Below are positions 33,468 to 40,990 of a stretch of 48,557 bases of DNA, one piece after another. The first letter of the stretch is position 1. Every line of letters starts with the position of its first letter. This DNA is from Bradyrhizobium pachyrhizi (GTDB lineage: Bacteria > Pseudomonadota > Alphaproteobacteria > Rhizobiales > Xanthobacteraceae). Position numbers and translations under genes: made by a program. The notes under the pieces were generated by a model. It did not search any database and had not been told where the DNA came from. It saw only the letters and a program-made list of their open reading frames with translations. Location of the stretch: assembly GCF_001189245.1 (NCBI RefSeq), contig NZ_LFIQ01000118.1, positions 148,181-196,737 on the forward strand. The letters run 5' to 3'.

Positions 33468-33505
33468 TCTGAGCCGACCGAAGAAATCTGAGCCGACCGA
33501 AGAAA
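33468..33505 (+). repeat. 19-bp perfect tandem duplication
   Basis: TCTGAGCCGACCGAAGAAA occurs twice in direct succession (33468-33486, 33487-33505), just upstream of the ribosome site of the following gene. It could duplicate a regulatory site or be a replication slippage product. Confidence 0.85.
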
Positions 33506-33537
33506 AAAGAGTCCGACTTCAAAAGGAAAGAACAACC

Positions 33538-34224
33538 ATGCCGCTTCGTTCAGTTCTGATCGCAGTTTGCGCCGCCGCATCACTGGTCTGGTCCCAGAAC
33601 CTTTTTGCTCAATCGGCTCCCGAACCTAAGCCGCATGTGCCGCTTGAGAAATCCATCGGCCAGGCCAAGTCGGAAGTCGTGCCGTCTCTCTTCGTGATCA
33701 ATTCGCGCGGCGCGAGCTTGAAGGACGGCAAGCTGGTGCTGATCGGGGTTTCGCCGAATGCGATCGTATTTGCCGATCGTCCGGTCCGGGCGGCCGGTCA
33801 CGATCTGACAACGCGGATCGTCGAGGATTGGGGCAACGGCAGCGACAATTTCGCGAAGGATCCTCCGAACGCCACCGTTTCCGGATTCAGGAAAGACGGA
33901 TCATCGGTGGCCGACGTTGTCGTCGTGCTGAAATCGCCCAAGCTCGAAGGCGACAAACTGATCTTCGACGTCGATGTGCTCGAAGGCGACCTTGCGGGAG
34001 CTGATGGACCGGCATCGGTCTTTATCGATATCATTGGGCGACCGCTTACGCCGCTGTCCTTTGCCGGCGTCGCCCGCCGGACGGCTTACCGCGGTGCTTT
34101 CTACCGGGGCGCCGCCTATGCGGGAGCGGCTGCCCTGGCTGGAGCTGCCGTAGCGGGAGCTGCGGCCTATCCGTACTACTACGCGCCACGCTGCGGATAC
34201 TACCCCTATCCGCCCTGCTACTGA
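33538..34224 (+). CDS. secreted hypothetical protein with Ala/Tyr-rich C-terminus
   Basis: A 228-residue exported protein. Signal peptide 'RSVLIAVCAAASLVWSQNLFAQ', then a conserved-looking domain: 'SLFVINSRGASLKDGKLVLIGVSPNAIVFADRPVRAAGHDLT', 'NFAKDPPNATVSGF' and 'VVVLKSPKLEGDKLIFDVDVLEGDL' followed by 'GPASVFIDIIGRPLTPLSF'. The last 45 residues are Ala/Gly and Tyr-rich and end in a Cys pair ('RCGYYPYPPCY'). The family is unknown to me by name, but similar layouts occur in rhizobial envelope proteins. AAAAGGAAAG precedes the ATG at 33538. Confidence 0.75.
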   Translation: MPLRSVLIAVCAAASLVWSQNLFAQSAPEPKPHVPLEKSIGQAKSEVVPSLFVINSRGASLKDGKLVLIGVSPNAIVFADRPVRAAGHDLTTRIVEDWGNGSDNFAKDPPNATVSGFRKDGSSVADVVVVLKSPKLEGDKLIFDVDVLEGDLAGADGPASVFIDIIGRPLTPLSFAGVARRTAYRGAFYRGAAYAGAAALAGAAVAGAAAYPYYYAPRCGYYPYPPCY

Positions 34225-34334
34225 GCGGGGCAGGCTGGGGGCAGCGTAGCGTCATGCAGTCACTTCGCCGAACACGGGCGGCCGAACGCAAAACGAACTC
34301 CATCCGTTTCGGGCAAACAGGAGGAGCCAGGACC

Positions 34335-34472
34335 ATGCGACGGACGACCGTCGTTGAGCTTGTGATCATCCAACCGGCGCACGCACATACCGATCTGAGC
34401 GCTTGCGACAGTCCCGACCAGCGCCTCGTCGAGGCGATCGCGGTGGCGTGCCTTGCACATGGAATAGGTTGA
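34335..34472 (+). CDS. possible 45-residue protein upstream of AraC-like gene
   Basis: A short frame with a very strong ribosome site (GGAGGAGCC about 6-12 bases before the ATG) ends in TGA directly followed by the ATG of the next gene. Product: 'MRRTTVVELVIIQPAHAH' then 'ACDSPDQRLVEAIAVACLAHGIG'. No family is recognised. The abutting stop and start imply translational coupling. Confidence 0.4.
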   Translation: MRRTTVVELVIIQPAHAHTDLSACDSPDQRLVEAIAVACLAHGIG

Positions 34473-34913
34473 ATGTCCAAGGGTCATCGGCTTCCGACCG
34501 TTCGGGAAATGAAATCAGCGCAACAGCGAGAGATCTGTTGCGATCTGGTAGGGCAAGCAGAGAAATTGGCTTTGAGCCGTCCCGATCAACCGCCGTCTAT
34601 TTCGGATATCTGTCGTGCTCTTACCGTGAGTGAGCGTACCCTGCGCAAGGCGTTCAACGAGATCCATGGCGTCCCGCCCTGCCGGCGCCTCCGCATGTTG
34701 CGGTTGCTGCACGCCAGGAAAATGCTTCTGGCGGCCGACCGCGAGCTGACCACAGTTACCAAAGTTGCAATAGCTTTTGGCTTTAGCGAGCTAGGGCGCT
34801 TTTCTGTCGAGTATAGAAGTGCATTCGGCGAGCGTCCGTCTCAAACGCTTAACCTAAGCTGTATGGGCGCCGACCGTGATGTCAGCGCAACATCGCGGGC
34901 CGAATTTGCATAG
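34473..34913 (+). CDS. AraC-type DNA-binding domain protein
   Basis: A 146-residue protein consisting of an AraC/XylS helix-turn-helix domain: 'PSISDICRALTVSERTLRKAFNEIHGVPPCRRLRMLRLLHARKMLL' and 'VTKVAIAFGFSELGRFSVEYRSAFGERPSQTL', a pattern like EutR/FeaR-type C-termini. Only about 45 residues precede the domain, so it lacks an effector domain. Its start codon abuts the stop of a 45-residue frame. It is the third AraC-type gene within 3.2 kb. It could be a remnant. Confidence 0.7.
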   Translation: MSKGHRLPTVREMKSAQQREICCDLVGQAEKLALSRPDQPPSISDICRALTVSERTLRKAFNEIHGVPPCRRLRMLRLLHARKMLLAADRELTTVTKVAIAFGFSELGRFSVEYRSAFGERPSQTLNLSCMGADRDVSATSRAEFA

Positions 34914-35331
34914 CGAAGCTTCCGGAGTTGACATCAACTACATGGAGTATCGGACCGCAGTCGGAGGAAGATCGACGGGTCGAGGTGTATTCAGACGCGC
35001 GTCGCGCCGTCGATCTATGTGATGGGCCACCACGTATTGGCGACCGCGAGAGAATAGCCTTTCGATACCGCCGCGATCAGCTCTTCACGGTATTGCGAGC
35101 GTCGCCGCCGGAGATGGCCTGGTCGGCCGCCCGGCGCAGATCGACGGAAGATGGTGCAGAGGCTTGGGCGCAACTCGCGTGCGGGTTGGCCAATTGTTGG
35201 TAACGAGGACCGTGGGTTGCCACGCGCTGGATTGAAAAACAGCTTATCTTTCAATGGGGATTGACTGACACTCTCTCCGCCATTTTTCGATTTCTTGGCT
35301 CCGGATTGATCCCCGGTAACTGTTGGCCAGC
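34914..35331. other. gene-free segment containing the right tRNA-like repeat
   Basis: No gene is supported in this 418-base segment. Its only feature is the att-like repeat at 35257-35283. The pseudogene that follows begins 49 bases beyond the repeat. Confidence 0.5.
35257..35283 (+). other. att-like site: tRNA-Ser 3'-end-like repeat, copy 2
   Basis: GGGATTGACT, two mismatched bases, then CACTCTCTCCGCCAT, in the same orientation as 21763-21789 (25 of 27 identical). The T-arm stem is less perfect here (GGGG/GACAC). With copy 1 it brackets 13.5 kb and is the likely right end of an old tRNA-Ser-targeted insertion. Confidence 0.6.
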
Positions 35332-35995
35332 TCATCCCTCGGGTAGCCCCGCTTTGCGCAAGCCCTCGGCTATCCGCATACGCTGTGGGAGACAGGTCGC
35401 ATTGTCCGTTGGCGAACTAGCGTGGGAGTGAGCCAGAGTGAACTTGGGGTCGACGGTGAGTCCCGCCTCTATCGCGGCCCGTGCGTTCTCGACCCGCCCA
35501 AGGTGAGCCAAAGCGGCGGCAAGAAAGAAGTGAACGAAGGCGGCGACATTCCGGTTCGTTTCGATCGCTCGCGTGAATCAGCGCGCAGCGGCCTCGTCGG
35601 CTGCAAGATAGGATTGTGCAACACCAGCTGTCGCCAACCAGCTGAATGCCCTGTTGTCACGGGGGGAAAGCCGAAATGCCTCCATGACACAGGCTTCCGT
35701 TTCCTCAGCTCGGCCGAGATAACACTTCCCAAGTCCAATCCACACATAAGCGGAGGCGAGATTTCGATCGAGCACCAATGCATGCTCACATTCGGCGATA
35801 CCCTGGGCGGCGCGCTTGGTAAAGATCCGCACGACACCGAGGAGGCAGTGGGCGCCGGCGTGGTCTGGCATGGACGCAATTACCTTGGTCAGAGTCCCTT
35901 CGGCTGCCATGAGGCGCGCGGCCCGGGTCGCCGGTCAACATGAGGCAACGATGGACGAAGCCCTCTATGATCAAGGCCACCGCTGCTTCCCCGAG
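35332..35995 (-). pseudogene. C-terminal TPR part of an adenylate/guanylate-cyclase-type protein, degraded
   Basis: The minus strand encodes TPR repeats of the type attached to class III cyclases in Bradyrhizobium: 'ALIIEGFVHRCLMLTGDPGR', then after a frameshift near 35910-35925 'ECEHALVLDRNLASAYVWIGLGKCYLGRAEETEACV', 'AFRLSPRDNRAFSWLATAGVAQSYL', an in-frame TGA (at about 35578, probably from TGG) and 'RAIETNRNVAAFVHFFLAAALAHLGRVENARAAIEAGL', ending '...MRIAEGLRKAGLPEG'. The cyclase domain is missing. The gene is cut at about 36.0 kb. Confidence 0.75.
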
Positions 35996-36006
35996 CCGGA
36001 GCCGGC

Positions 36007-36237
36007 ATGTTCACCAGTCGTGGACGCGCTGCGCTACCAAATCGCCACGTAGCGGAGACCAAGCGGCATATTGCACTCGGTGGCCGGCACATTGCCCGTC
36101 AGATCGAGATCATCGACATGCTGGGACGCAGCGGTCATCCCACCGACCTGGCAACACAGGTCTTGGGCACCTACCGCGAGTTACAGGAAACTCACCTCTT
36201 GCACCGCAACCAGATCCGCAAAGAGCTAGAGCGGTAA
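36007..36237 (+). CDS. small hypothetical protein
   Basis: A 76-residue helical protein: 'HVAETKRHIALGGRHIARQIEIIDMLGRSGHPTDLATQVLGTYRELQETHLLHRNQIRKELE'-type heptad pattern (quoted in part: 'RHIARQIEIIDMLGRSGH'). I recall Bradyrhizobium small proteins with the pattern 'H...G..HI.RQ..I...L...GHDT..A...L......Q..H...RD....EL'. GGAG lies just before the ATG. Function unknown. Confidence 0.6.
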   Translation: MFTSRGRAALPNRHVAETKRHIALGGRHIARQIEIIDMLGRSGHPTDLATQVLGTYRELQETHLLHRNQIRKELER

Positions 36238-36384
36238 AGCGCCTCAATTGGGCAGCCTTCCTGCCACGACGCCTCGAACGGCCGCAACCGTCCGGGCCTT
36301 AAAGCGTTTAATGTCTACGCCATGGGCCGTCATCGGTGACGAGAACGTAAATTGCGCTCCACCGCAATTGGAAGGAGACCCGTC

Positions 36385-36582
36385 ATGAGAAGACGCCGTT
36401 TCGATCAGGCGCCTCTACCAGATGAACACTTAGAAGAACCGGCCAAGCGACTGCGGAAGGAAGCGCGGGGTATCCCGCCTGGTGTTGAGCGCGAAAAGCT
36501 AATCCGCCAGGCGCGTAAGGCCGAAGCTGCCGCTTGCGTACAGGAATGGCTTTCGTCTCCCGGCCTGCAGGCACCGAAATAG
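36385..36582 (+). CDS. small hypothetical protein ('SPGLQ' family)
   Basis: A 65-residue basic, helical protein: 'MRRRRFDQAPLPDEHLEE', 'REKLIRQARKAEAAACVQEW', ending 'LSSPGLQAPK'. The end 'W..SPGL..P' is typical of a small family I recall in many copies in Bradyrhizobium. GAAGGAG sits at ideal distance from the ATG at 36385. Function unknown. Confidence 0.75.
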   Translation: MRRRRFDQAPLPDEHLEEPAKRLRKEARGIPPGVEREKLIRQARKAEAAACVQEWLSSPGLQAPK

Positions 36583-36665
36583 ACTGCCATGCCGCCAATT
36601 CCGTATCTGCCCCTGCGAAAGCAAGGGGTAAATTGCCCCAGGTCACAATCCGAGGAGCACACAAC

Positions 36666-36860
36666 ATGACCCTACAAATCCCCGAGGTAGTTTCCACCAG
36701 GATCGACCGGCGTGTCTTCGCGATCATGGACAACACAATGCCGCCCCGAGATCATCCTGATGACGAAGACGAAGACGAAGATGAAGAAGACGAAGATGAA
36801 GAAGACGAAGAGAACCGAACCGACGAACCGCCGGTCGTGCGCGAGCCGGACGGAGACTAA
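36666..36860 (+). CDS. small highly acidic protein
   Basis: A 64-residue protein whose second half is an almost pure Asp/Glu run ('DDEDEDEDEEDEDEEDEE') followed by 'PPVVREPDGD'. GAGGAG lies 8 bases before the ATG at 36666; the ATG at 36726 ('MDNTMPPRDHP') is an alternative that matches the length of relatives I recall. The low-complexity DNA (GAAGACGAAGAT repeats) also makes it prone to slippage. Function unknown. Confidence 0.6.
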   Translation: MTLQIPEVVSTRIDRRVFAIMDNTMPPRDHPDDEDEDEDEEDEDEEDEENRTDEPPVVREPDGD

Positions 36861-37038
36861 TCAGGATGCTTATACCTAGCCTGAGCTTCGAAGAGCGTGA
36901 TCTCCAGCCTACGTGCAGCGCGCTGGCGCGTCTGGTGGCTTTCAGGTCGTTCAATTCCGAGAGCAGCGGGCAGACGTTGAATGGACCGCGGTTCTCGGCG
37001 GAGCAACCTCTCGGCGTTCGCTCGTGCAGGGGGCGCGC

Positions 37039-37266
37039 ATGATCCTCATATGGCTTGGTGTGCTCCTTGTTTTCGGCGGCGTGCTACAGATGGCGTTTCA
37101 ACCAATCTGGCGAGGCCGATTGAGCGGTGGAAGGCGGCTTCGCTCTGGGCAAAACACGCTCGAACCTGAAAGACCGGCTAGCGGTTTCGGCATCAAATCG
37201 AATTGGCCCGGACTTGTGATGGTCGCGCTTGGCGGCGCTTTCTTGCTGGCCGGAGCCGCGCAGTGA
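37039..37266 (+). CDS. small membrane protein
   Basis: A 75-residue protein with two membrane helices: 'MILIWLGVLLVFGGVLQMAF' and 'GLVMVALGGAFLLAGAA', joined by a basic loop ('RGRLSGGRRLRSGQ'). AGGGGG precedes the ATG at 37039. Similar small two-helix proteins occur in Bradyrhizobium. Function unknown. Confidence 0.65.
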   Translation: MILIWLGVLLVFGGVLQMAFQPIWRGRLSGGRRLRSGQNTLEPERPASGFGIKSNWPGLVMVALGGAFLLAGAAQ

Positions 37267-37563
37267 TCGCCAAGCCTCGGAGCGCCAGCCCGAACGAACC
37301 AAGCGGCTTGCTACCGGCATAGCGACTAAACGGCCCATCGGCGGCTCAAGGCATTTGTCGACGAGCTGATCGAGGCCCGGCGACGGCTTATAGCCACCTG
37401 GCGGTCCAAGCAGAAGTCCGGGCGCGCGCCCACGCACTTTGGGAACAGCCCGGCCGGCCCAGTAGCCGTGATCTTGAGTTTCGGTTGCAGGTAGAGCGAG
37501 AACTTAGCGAGAGTGAAAACGAGTGAGTTAACGGCGGCGCGTCCGTAAGCGCTCGCGGGCAAA

Positions 37564-37689
37564 ATGAGGAGCAGCTACTTGTCCGAGAGAAGAGAACTGT
37601 ATCGCAGTCCGAATGGAGATGCATGGTTCCTCGGGCGCGAGCCGGCAAGCGGAAATGCCTTCGCGGCGATGGCCGATCTCGACCTCTGA
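37564..37689 (+). pseudogene. truncated small protein ('ERRELYRSPNGD' family)
   Basis: A 41-residue frame, 'YLSERRELYRSPNGDAWFLGREP' followed by 'SGNAFAAMADLDL'. The first 30 residues match the start of a small family I recall in Bradyrhizobium ('SERRELYRS.NGD.W.L.R.P.SG.VFV'), which normally runs to about 75 residues. The second half is absent, so this is probably a remnant. Confidence 0.45.
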
Positions 37690-37864
37690 GCCGGAGCTGA
37701 CCTAGGGCGTGTACGCACAAAATCCAGTACACGCGTACGGGAATAGCGAGGTCCGGATCGCCCTCAAAAGCAGACATCGAAGATGCTTAAGCGAATGTCC
37801 GCCAAGGGCCAAACCCGGACCTTCGCTCAGGAAAATAGGATCGCGCTCCGGCCCGAACCAAATG

Positions 37865-38014
37865 CTATTCCAGACGGCTGTCGGGCGTTGAGGGGACGCC
37901 CAGCAGGCTGGTGATCGCGTCCGGGATTTCAATTTCGCAATGGTCGATGCCGTCGTGATAGGCATGTGCCTCTTGCGATATCCGTAACACAATATTCGCA
38001 TCGCGGTGGTTCAT
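37865..38014 (-). CDS. doubtful 49-residue protein
   Basis: A minus-strand frame 'MNHRDANIVLRISQEAHAYH' continuing 'CEIEIPDAITSLLG' with GGTGG before the ATG. The hydrophilic, balanced composition is protein-like, but no family is recognised. Confidence 0.3.
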   Translation of the reverse strand: MNHRDANIVLRISQEAHAYHDGIDHCEIEIPDAITSLLGVPSTPDSRLE

Positions 38015-38204
38015 CGGACCACCGGACCAGAGCCGCAATGCTGTCCGGCATAGCGAACCCCTGGAACGTTCTGATCTCATCAATGAGCAATCTGGCTTGC
38101 AGCGTCGGGTACGGAATGGACTCAGGAAGGCTCCCGATGAAAAGTCGCCTGTATCCACGTAAGCTATGACGGATGAAGGCTTCCGCGGCTTCGCGCTGAA
38201 ATGC

Positions 38205-39191
38205 TCAACGCGCTTTCTTTGCCTTTGCAATCGCGGCCCGGATCGGTGCGAACGGTCCATACTTGTGCTGTCGCTCGCTAAATCCGTCGGCATAAGGGCC
38301 GTAGGGCGTATCGACCGGCTTTCGCAAAAGATCAGGGAAGTCCTTGTCCAACCCAGCCATTTTCGGTCGCGACTGCGAAATGACGAAGGCCGCCACGTCC
38401 CACGCCTGCTCGACGGAAAGCTGCGGGTTCAGGTAATCTGCGCCATGCGGCATGTTGAAATGCAGGAAGTTCGCCGCGGTAATCAATCGCGCCATTCCTG
38501 CGCCGTCGTTGAAGCTGTCCGGTCCCCACAACGGCGGCATCACATACCCGAGATCCGTTGTCGGCAGGCTACGGCGGATTCCAGAACCATCTGTGTTGTG
38601 ACAAGTCTGACAGGAGTTTGCGTAGATCGCCTTGCCGCGAACAGGATCGGCCGCTCGCTTAAGTTCGGGCATCGTTCCGGCACCGAGCCCAGGCAAAATC
38701 TGTCCCGCTGCAACGCCTGACGACAGAAACTTGATATAGGCGACGATCGCCTGCATCTCGACGCTATCATTCGGCAGTTCACGGCCATTCATACTGCGCA
38801 CCATGCAGGAGTTGACCCGATCCTCGATGGTAATTTCAGCACCGAGCCTTGCACTGTATTGAGGAAACAATTCAAACAGGCCGAAGATCGGCAATCCAAA
38901 CTTCTTCGTTCCGGCTGCGAGATGGCAGTTGCTACAGGCGAGATTGTTGCCCGCAAACCGCCTTGCGGTATCCGCGACTTCCGGGCCGATATGCGCATAT
39001 GTCGCGGTGATGAGGTCGCGTCCCCTCCGCACCTGAACACCGAAGGCATCATTCGGCAACGCACCGACCTCTGGCACCGTCCAGACTGCCGGCGCCTGCG
39101 CGCGGGCCGCGCTGGACGCAGAGATTCCGGCAGCAGCGGCAAGAATGCAGGCAACCCGTAAGAGAGAAAAACATCGGCTTTGAAACAGCAT
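38205..39191 (-). CDS. tsdA: TsdA-like dihaem c-type cytochrome (thiosulfate dehydrogenase family)
   Basis: A 328-residue periplasmic dihaem cytochrome. After a signal peptide ending near 'SSAARAQ', haem 1 binds at 'LACSNCH' (C86, C89, H90) and haem 2 at 'SCQTCH' (C194, C197, H198). TsdA features are clear: 'HLAAGTKKFGLPIFGLF', 'PQYSARLG', 'IEDRVNSCMVRSMNGRELP' and 'FLHFNMPHGADY'. In TsdA of Allochromatium haem 1 has an unusual His/Cys ligation; C129 in the 'NSCMVRSMNG' block is the likely counterpart. TsdA oxidises thiosulfate to tetrathionate or runs in reverse. No TsdB or other electron partner is adjacent. It is the only large intact gene between 35 and 42.5 kb. Confidence 0.88.
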   Translation of the reverse strand: MLFQSRCFSLLRVACILAAAAGISASSAARAQAPAVWTVPEVGALPNDAFGVQVRRGRDLITATYAHIGPEVADTARRFAGNNLACSNCHLAAGTKKFGLPIFGLFELFPQYSARLGAEITIEDRVNSCMVRSMNGRELPNDSVEMQAIVAYIKFLSSGVAAGQILPGLGAGTMPELKRAADPVRGKAIYANSCQTCHNTDGSGIRRSLPTTDLGYVMPPLWGPDSFNDGAGMARLITAANFLHFNMPHGADYLNPQLSVEQAWDVAAFVISQSRPKMAGLDKDFPDLLRKPVDTPYGPYADGFSERQHKYGPFAPIRAAIAKAKKAR

Positions 39192-39508
39192 GTCTGATCC
39201 TCGTGCCCGAATGCGCAACTGGATCATTCAACGACGGTTTCTGTCAACGGTAGGTAGCCTCCGTGAGCGAGCGGTCCATTCTCTCGATCCGGATCAGCCT
39301 GCGCACAAGCTACGGACTATCGGAAAATGAATGATTCACGGCGCGATGCAACTTTCTGAGCGAACGTCAGCAGCGGGTCACACTTGGAAGTTTAGCAGGC
39401 GTTCCTCCGAAGTCGCTAAGCCCCAGTCATCCGCAGACCGTGCCATGAGGTCCGAAAGAGGCCAACAGGTGACGCTCGCAGTGAAAGAGGCCACCAACTG
39501 AGGCGGCC
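39192..39508. other. intergenic region, no feature seen
   Basis: About 317 bases upstream of the cytochrome gene; nothing beyond the presumed promoter region can be supported. Confidence 0.4.
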
Positions 39509-39662
39509 TTACTCCGTCGGCTCACCAGGCAACTCGCGCTTCTGCGCTTCGTACTGCTTGATCAACAGCAATGCCCTCCAGGGTCAGTTGATCCGTGGTC
39601 CGCATGGATAGTGCCCTGTGGTGCGCGATCCTCTTGTCAAACTCGGCGCATTTTTCACACAT
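39509..39662 (-). pseudogene. frameshifted small CxxC protein
   Basis: From the ATG at 39662 the minus strand reads 'MCEKCAEFDKRIAHHRALSM' and 'TTDQLTLEGIA', matching small rhizobial proteins that begin 'MCEKC.E.D..I.HY'. After about residue 32 the family-like end 'LIKQYEAQKRELPGEPTE' is found in another frame, ending at the TAA at 39509. The uninterrupted frame ends at a TGA at 39522 with an unrelated tail. A one-base slip near 39565 explains both. The CxxC pair suggests metal binding. Confidence 0.55.
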
Positions 39663-39686
39663 GACGGCTTCTCCGTCCTGCTGCCC

Positions 39687-39923
39687 TCAACGCAGCCTGA
39701 CGACATCGAACGCGAATCTAATCTGCATCACGGGCCCGTCGTCGTCGCGGATCTCAATCGCCATCTGAATTAGGCCGGCGGATTTTTTGCCAGCACCGTG
39801 GACCATGTCGGCCAAGGCCTTCACGGCCTCTTCCTGAACCGATCCGATGTCAGGCAACACCATTCCCTCTTCATCCGGGATTAGCGCTTCGTCGTCGCGA
39901 AGGTCAAAATAGTATCTTCACAT
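39687..39923 (-). pseudogene. DUF6894-like protein with a stop at codon 2
   Basis: The minus strand reads ATG TGA AGA and then an undamaged frame of about 77 residues: 'RYYFDLRDDEALIPDEEGMV', 'SVQEEAVKALADMVHG', 'MAIEIRDDDGPVMQIRFAFDVVRL'. This is the DUF6894 pattern, whose members start 'M.RYYFD..DG'. A CGA to TGA change at codon 2 would abolish translation. A downstream start would lose the conserved beginning. The rest shows no further damage, so inactivation looks recent. Confidence 0.65.
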
Positions 39924-40160
39924 CTGCTGAAATGCGGAGGAGGAAGCCAATGTCCGCGCGCGACGATATTGAGCGCCTCGTCCGGCAAGGAATGCTCTAA
40001 CGCCTTTGGCCTCACATCCCATAGCGCTCGCACTCATACGCCGCGTTACTCGTCTGCCGGGTTGAACACGAGAATAGTTCCGCTGCTTCTTGTCTATGCC
40101 GCAACGAACGGGCCCGATGCCCATGACTTTAGGCAGCGCCGCCAAATGCATTCTGAGTTG

Positions 40161-40337
40161 TCACCCACCAGACCGTGTCAAATACGGATCCAAGGATCCA
40201 GCTAATCGGTCAGCCACTTGTCTGGCGGACAGCGTGGACTGCTCTTCGGGATGAAGCGAGCCGACGGAATTCACGACCAGCCCGCTACAGGCGGCAAGAA
40301 CAACTATCGCAATCGCAGCGATATATTTGGTGCTCAT
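40161..40337 (-). CDS. small lipoprotein (58 residues)
   Basis: The product 'MSTKYIAAIAIVVLAACSGL' followed by 'GSLHPEEQSTLSARQVADRLAG' has a textbook lipoprotein signal with lipobox LAAC, giving a mature peptide of about 42 residues. AAGGGA lies 8 bases upstream of the ATG at 40337. No family is recognised; such tiny entericidin-like lipoproteins are often missed. Confidence 0.6.
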   Translation of the reverse strand: MSTKYIAAIAIVVLAACSGLVVNSVGSLHPEEQSTLSARQVADRLAGSLDPYLTRSGG

Positions 40338-40757
40338 GACGATGGTCCCTTCATCGCCCCATGAACTAACTGGGCACTCTCAGAAATGGTTCCCGCGCGC
40401 AACGATGGCATCGAGCGCGAACTCAGTAAGCCTTGGGATGCGTCGACCTCCCACTCCGGGCTCCTACGAATGGAATATCGCGTCGGATCAAAGATCAAAG
40501 GAACGAAAGCGCACGCCAGGCTTTAGAGAGATGCGAGACTGCCGCTCGCTGGTAGAAAACCGGCGCATGTCGCGGATAGCCAAAGGTCGCTACCAAAGAC
40601 CCGCTGTAGTGAAAACGAGCGCTCGCGCAGATAGCCAAAAGCGGCGGTCTCCGGTTCCATTCAAAAGTCGCTGGCCGTGCCTCCATTGAGTTTGCGGAGG
40701 GCTAGGTACGATGTTGGACATAGCTGGCGTTGCCTTTACCGGAACGAGAGCAATTGC
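40338..40757. other. intergenic region without a recognisable gene
   Basis: About 420 bases between a minus-strand lipoprotein and a plus-strand small gene. A short duplicated motif, AGATAGCCAAAA/GGATAGCCAAAG (about 40575 and 40629), is the only structure noted. Confidence 0.35.
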
Positions 40758-40958
40758 ATGGACCATCGCGTTGACCTTGACCACACACACAGCCGCGCCA
40801 TCGTTCGAGAGATCGGCGAGAGATTGGGCGCGTCGCTGAAGCCAGAGCCGGAACTACCCGAAGGACTTAAACAGCAAATCGACCGGCTCCGCGAATTGGA
40901 GGAGCAGTCACCATCCATCATTCCGGCGGCTGAGCGCTGGGACAAGGTTCGCCGCTGA
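40758..40958 (+). CDS. small hypothetical protein
   Basis: A 66-residue helical protein: 'THSRAIVREIGERLGASLKP', 'LPEGLKQQIDRLRELEEQ', ending 'PSIIPAAERWDKVRR'. I recall Bradyrhizobium relatives with 'YSRAI..EIGERL' and 'L...L..LD..PSIVP'. The ribosome site is weak. It is followed 32 bases later by another small conserved gene. Function unknown. Confidence 0.6.
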   Translation: MDHRVDLDHTHSRAIVREIGERLGASLKPEPELPEGLKQQIDRLRELEEQSPSIIPAAERWDKVRR

Positions 40959-40990
40959 GCGAAAGACGGCTCGACCGAATTGGATGAGCA

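Larger units (their letters stand above)
37267..38204. other. segment with gene fragments only
   Basis: Apart from a truncated 41-residue frame (37564-37689) and a doubtful minus-strand frame (37865-38014), nothing convincing is encoded in this stretch. A helix-like fragment ('AFVDELIEARRRLIATW') near 37345-37400 lacks a start. Confidence 0.4.

Noticed and set aside
36765..36815. GAAGACGAAGAT repeats as a possible microsatellite element
   Set aside because: They encode the acidic run of a small protein family and need no separate explanation.
39950..40000. 16-codon frame with a strong ribosome site (GGAGGAGGAAG)
   Set aside because: Too short to support as a gene without conservation data; the purine run may be chance.
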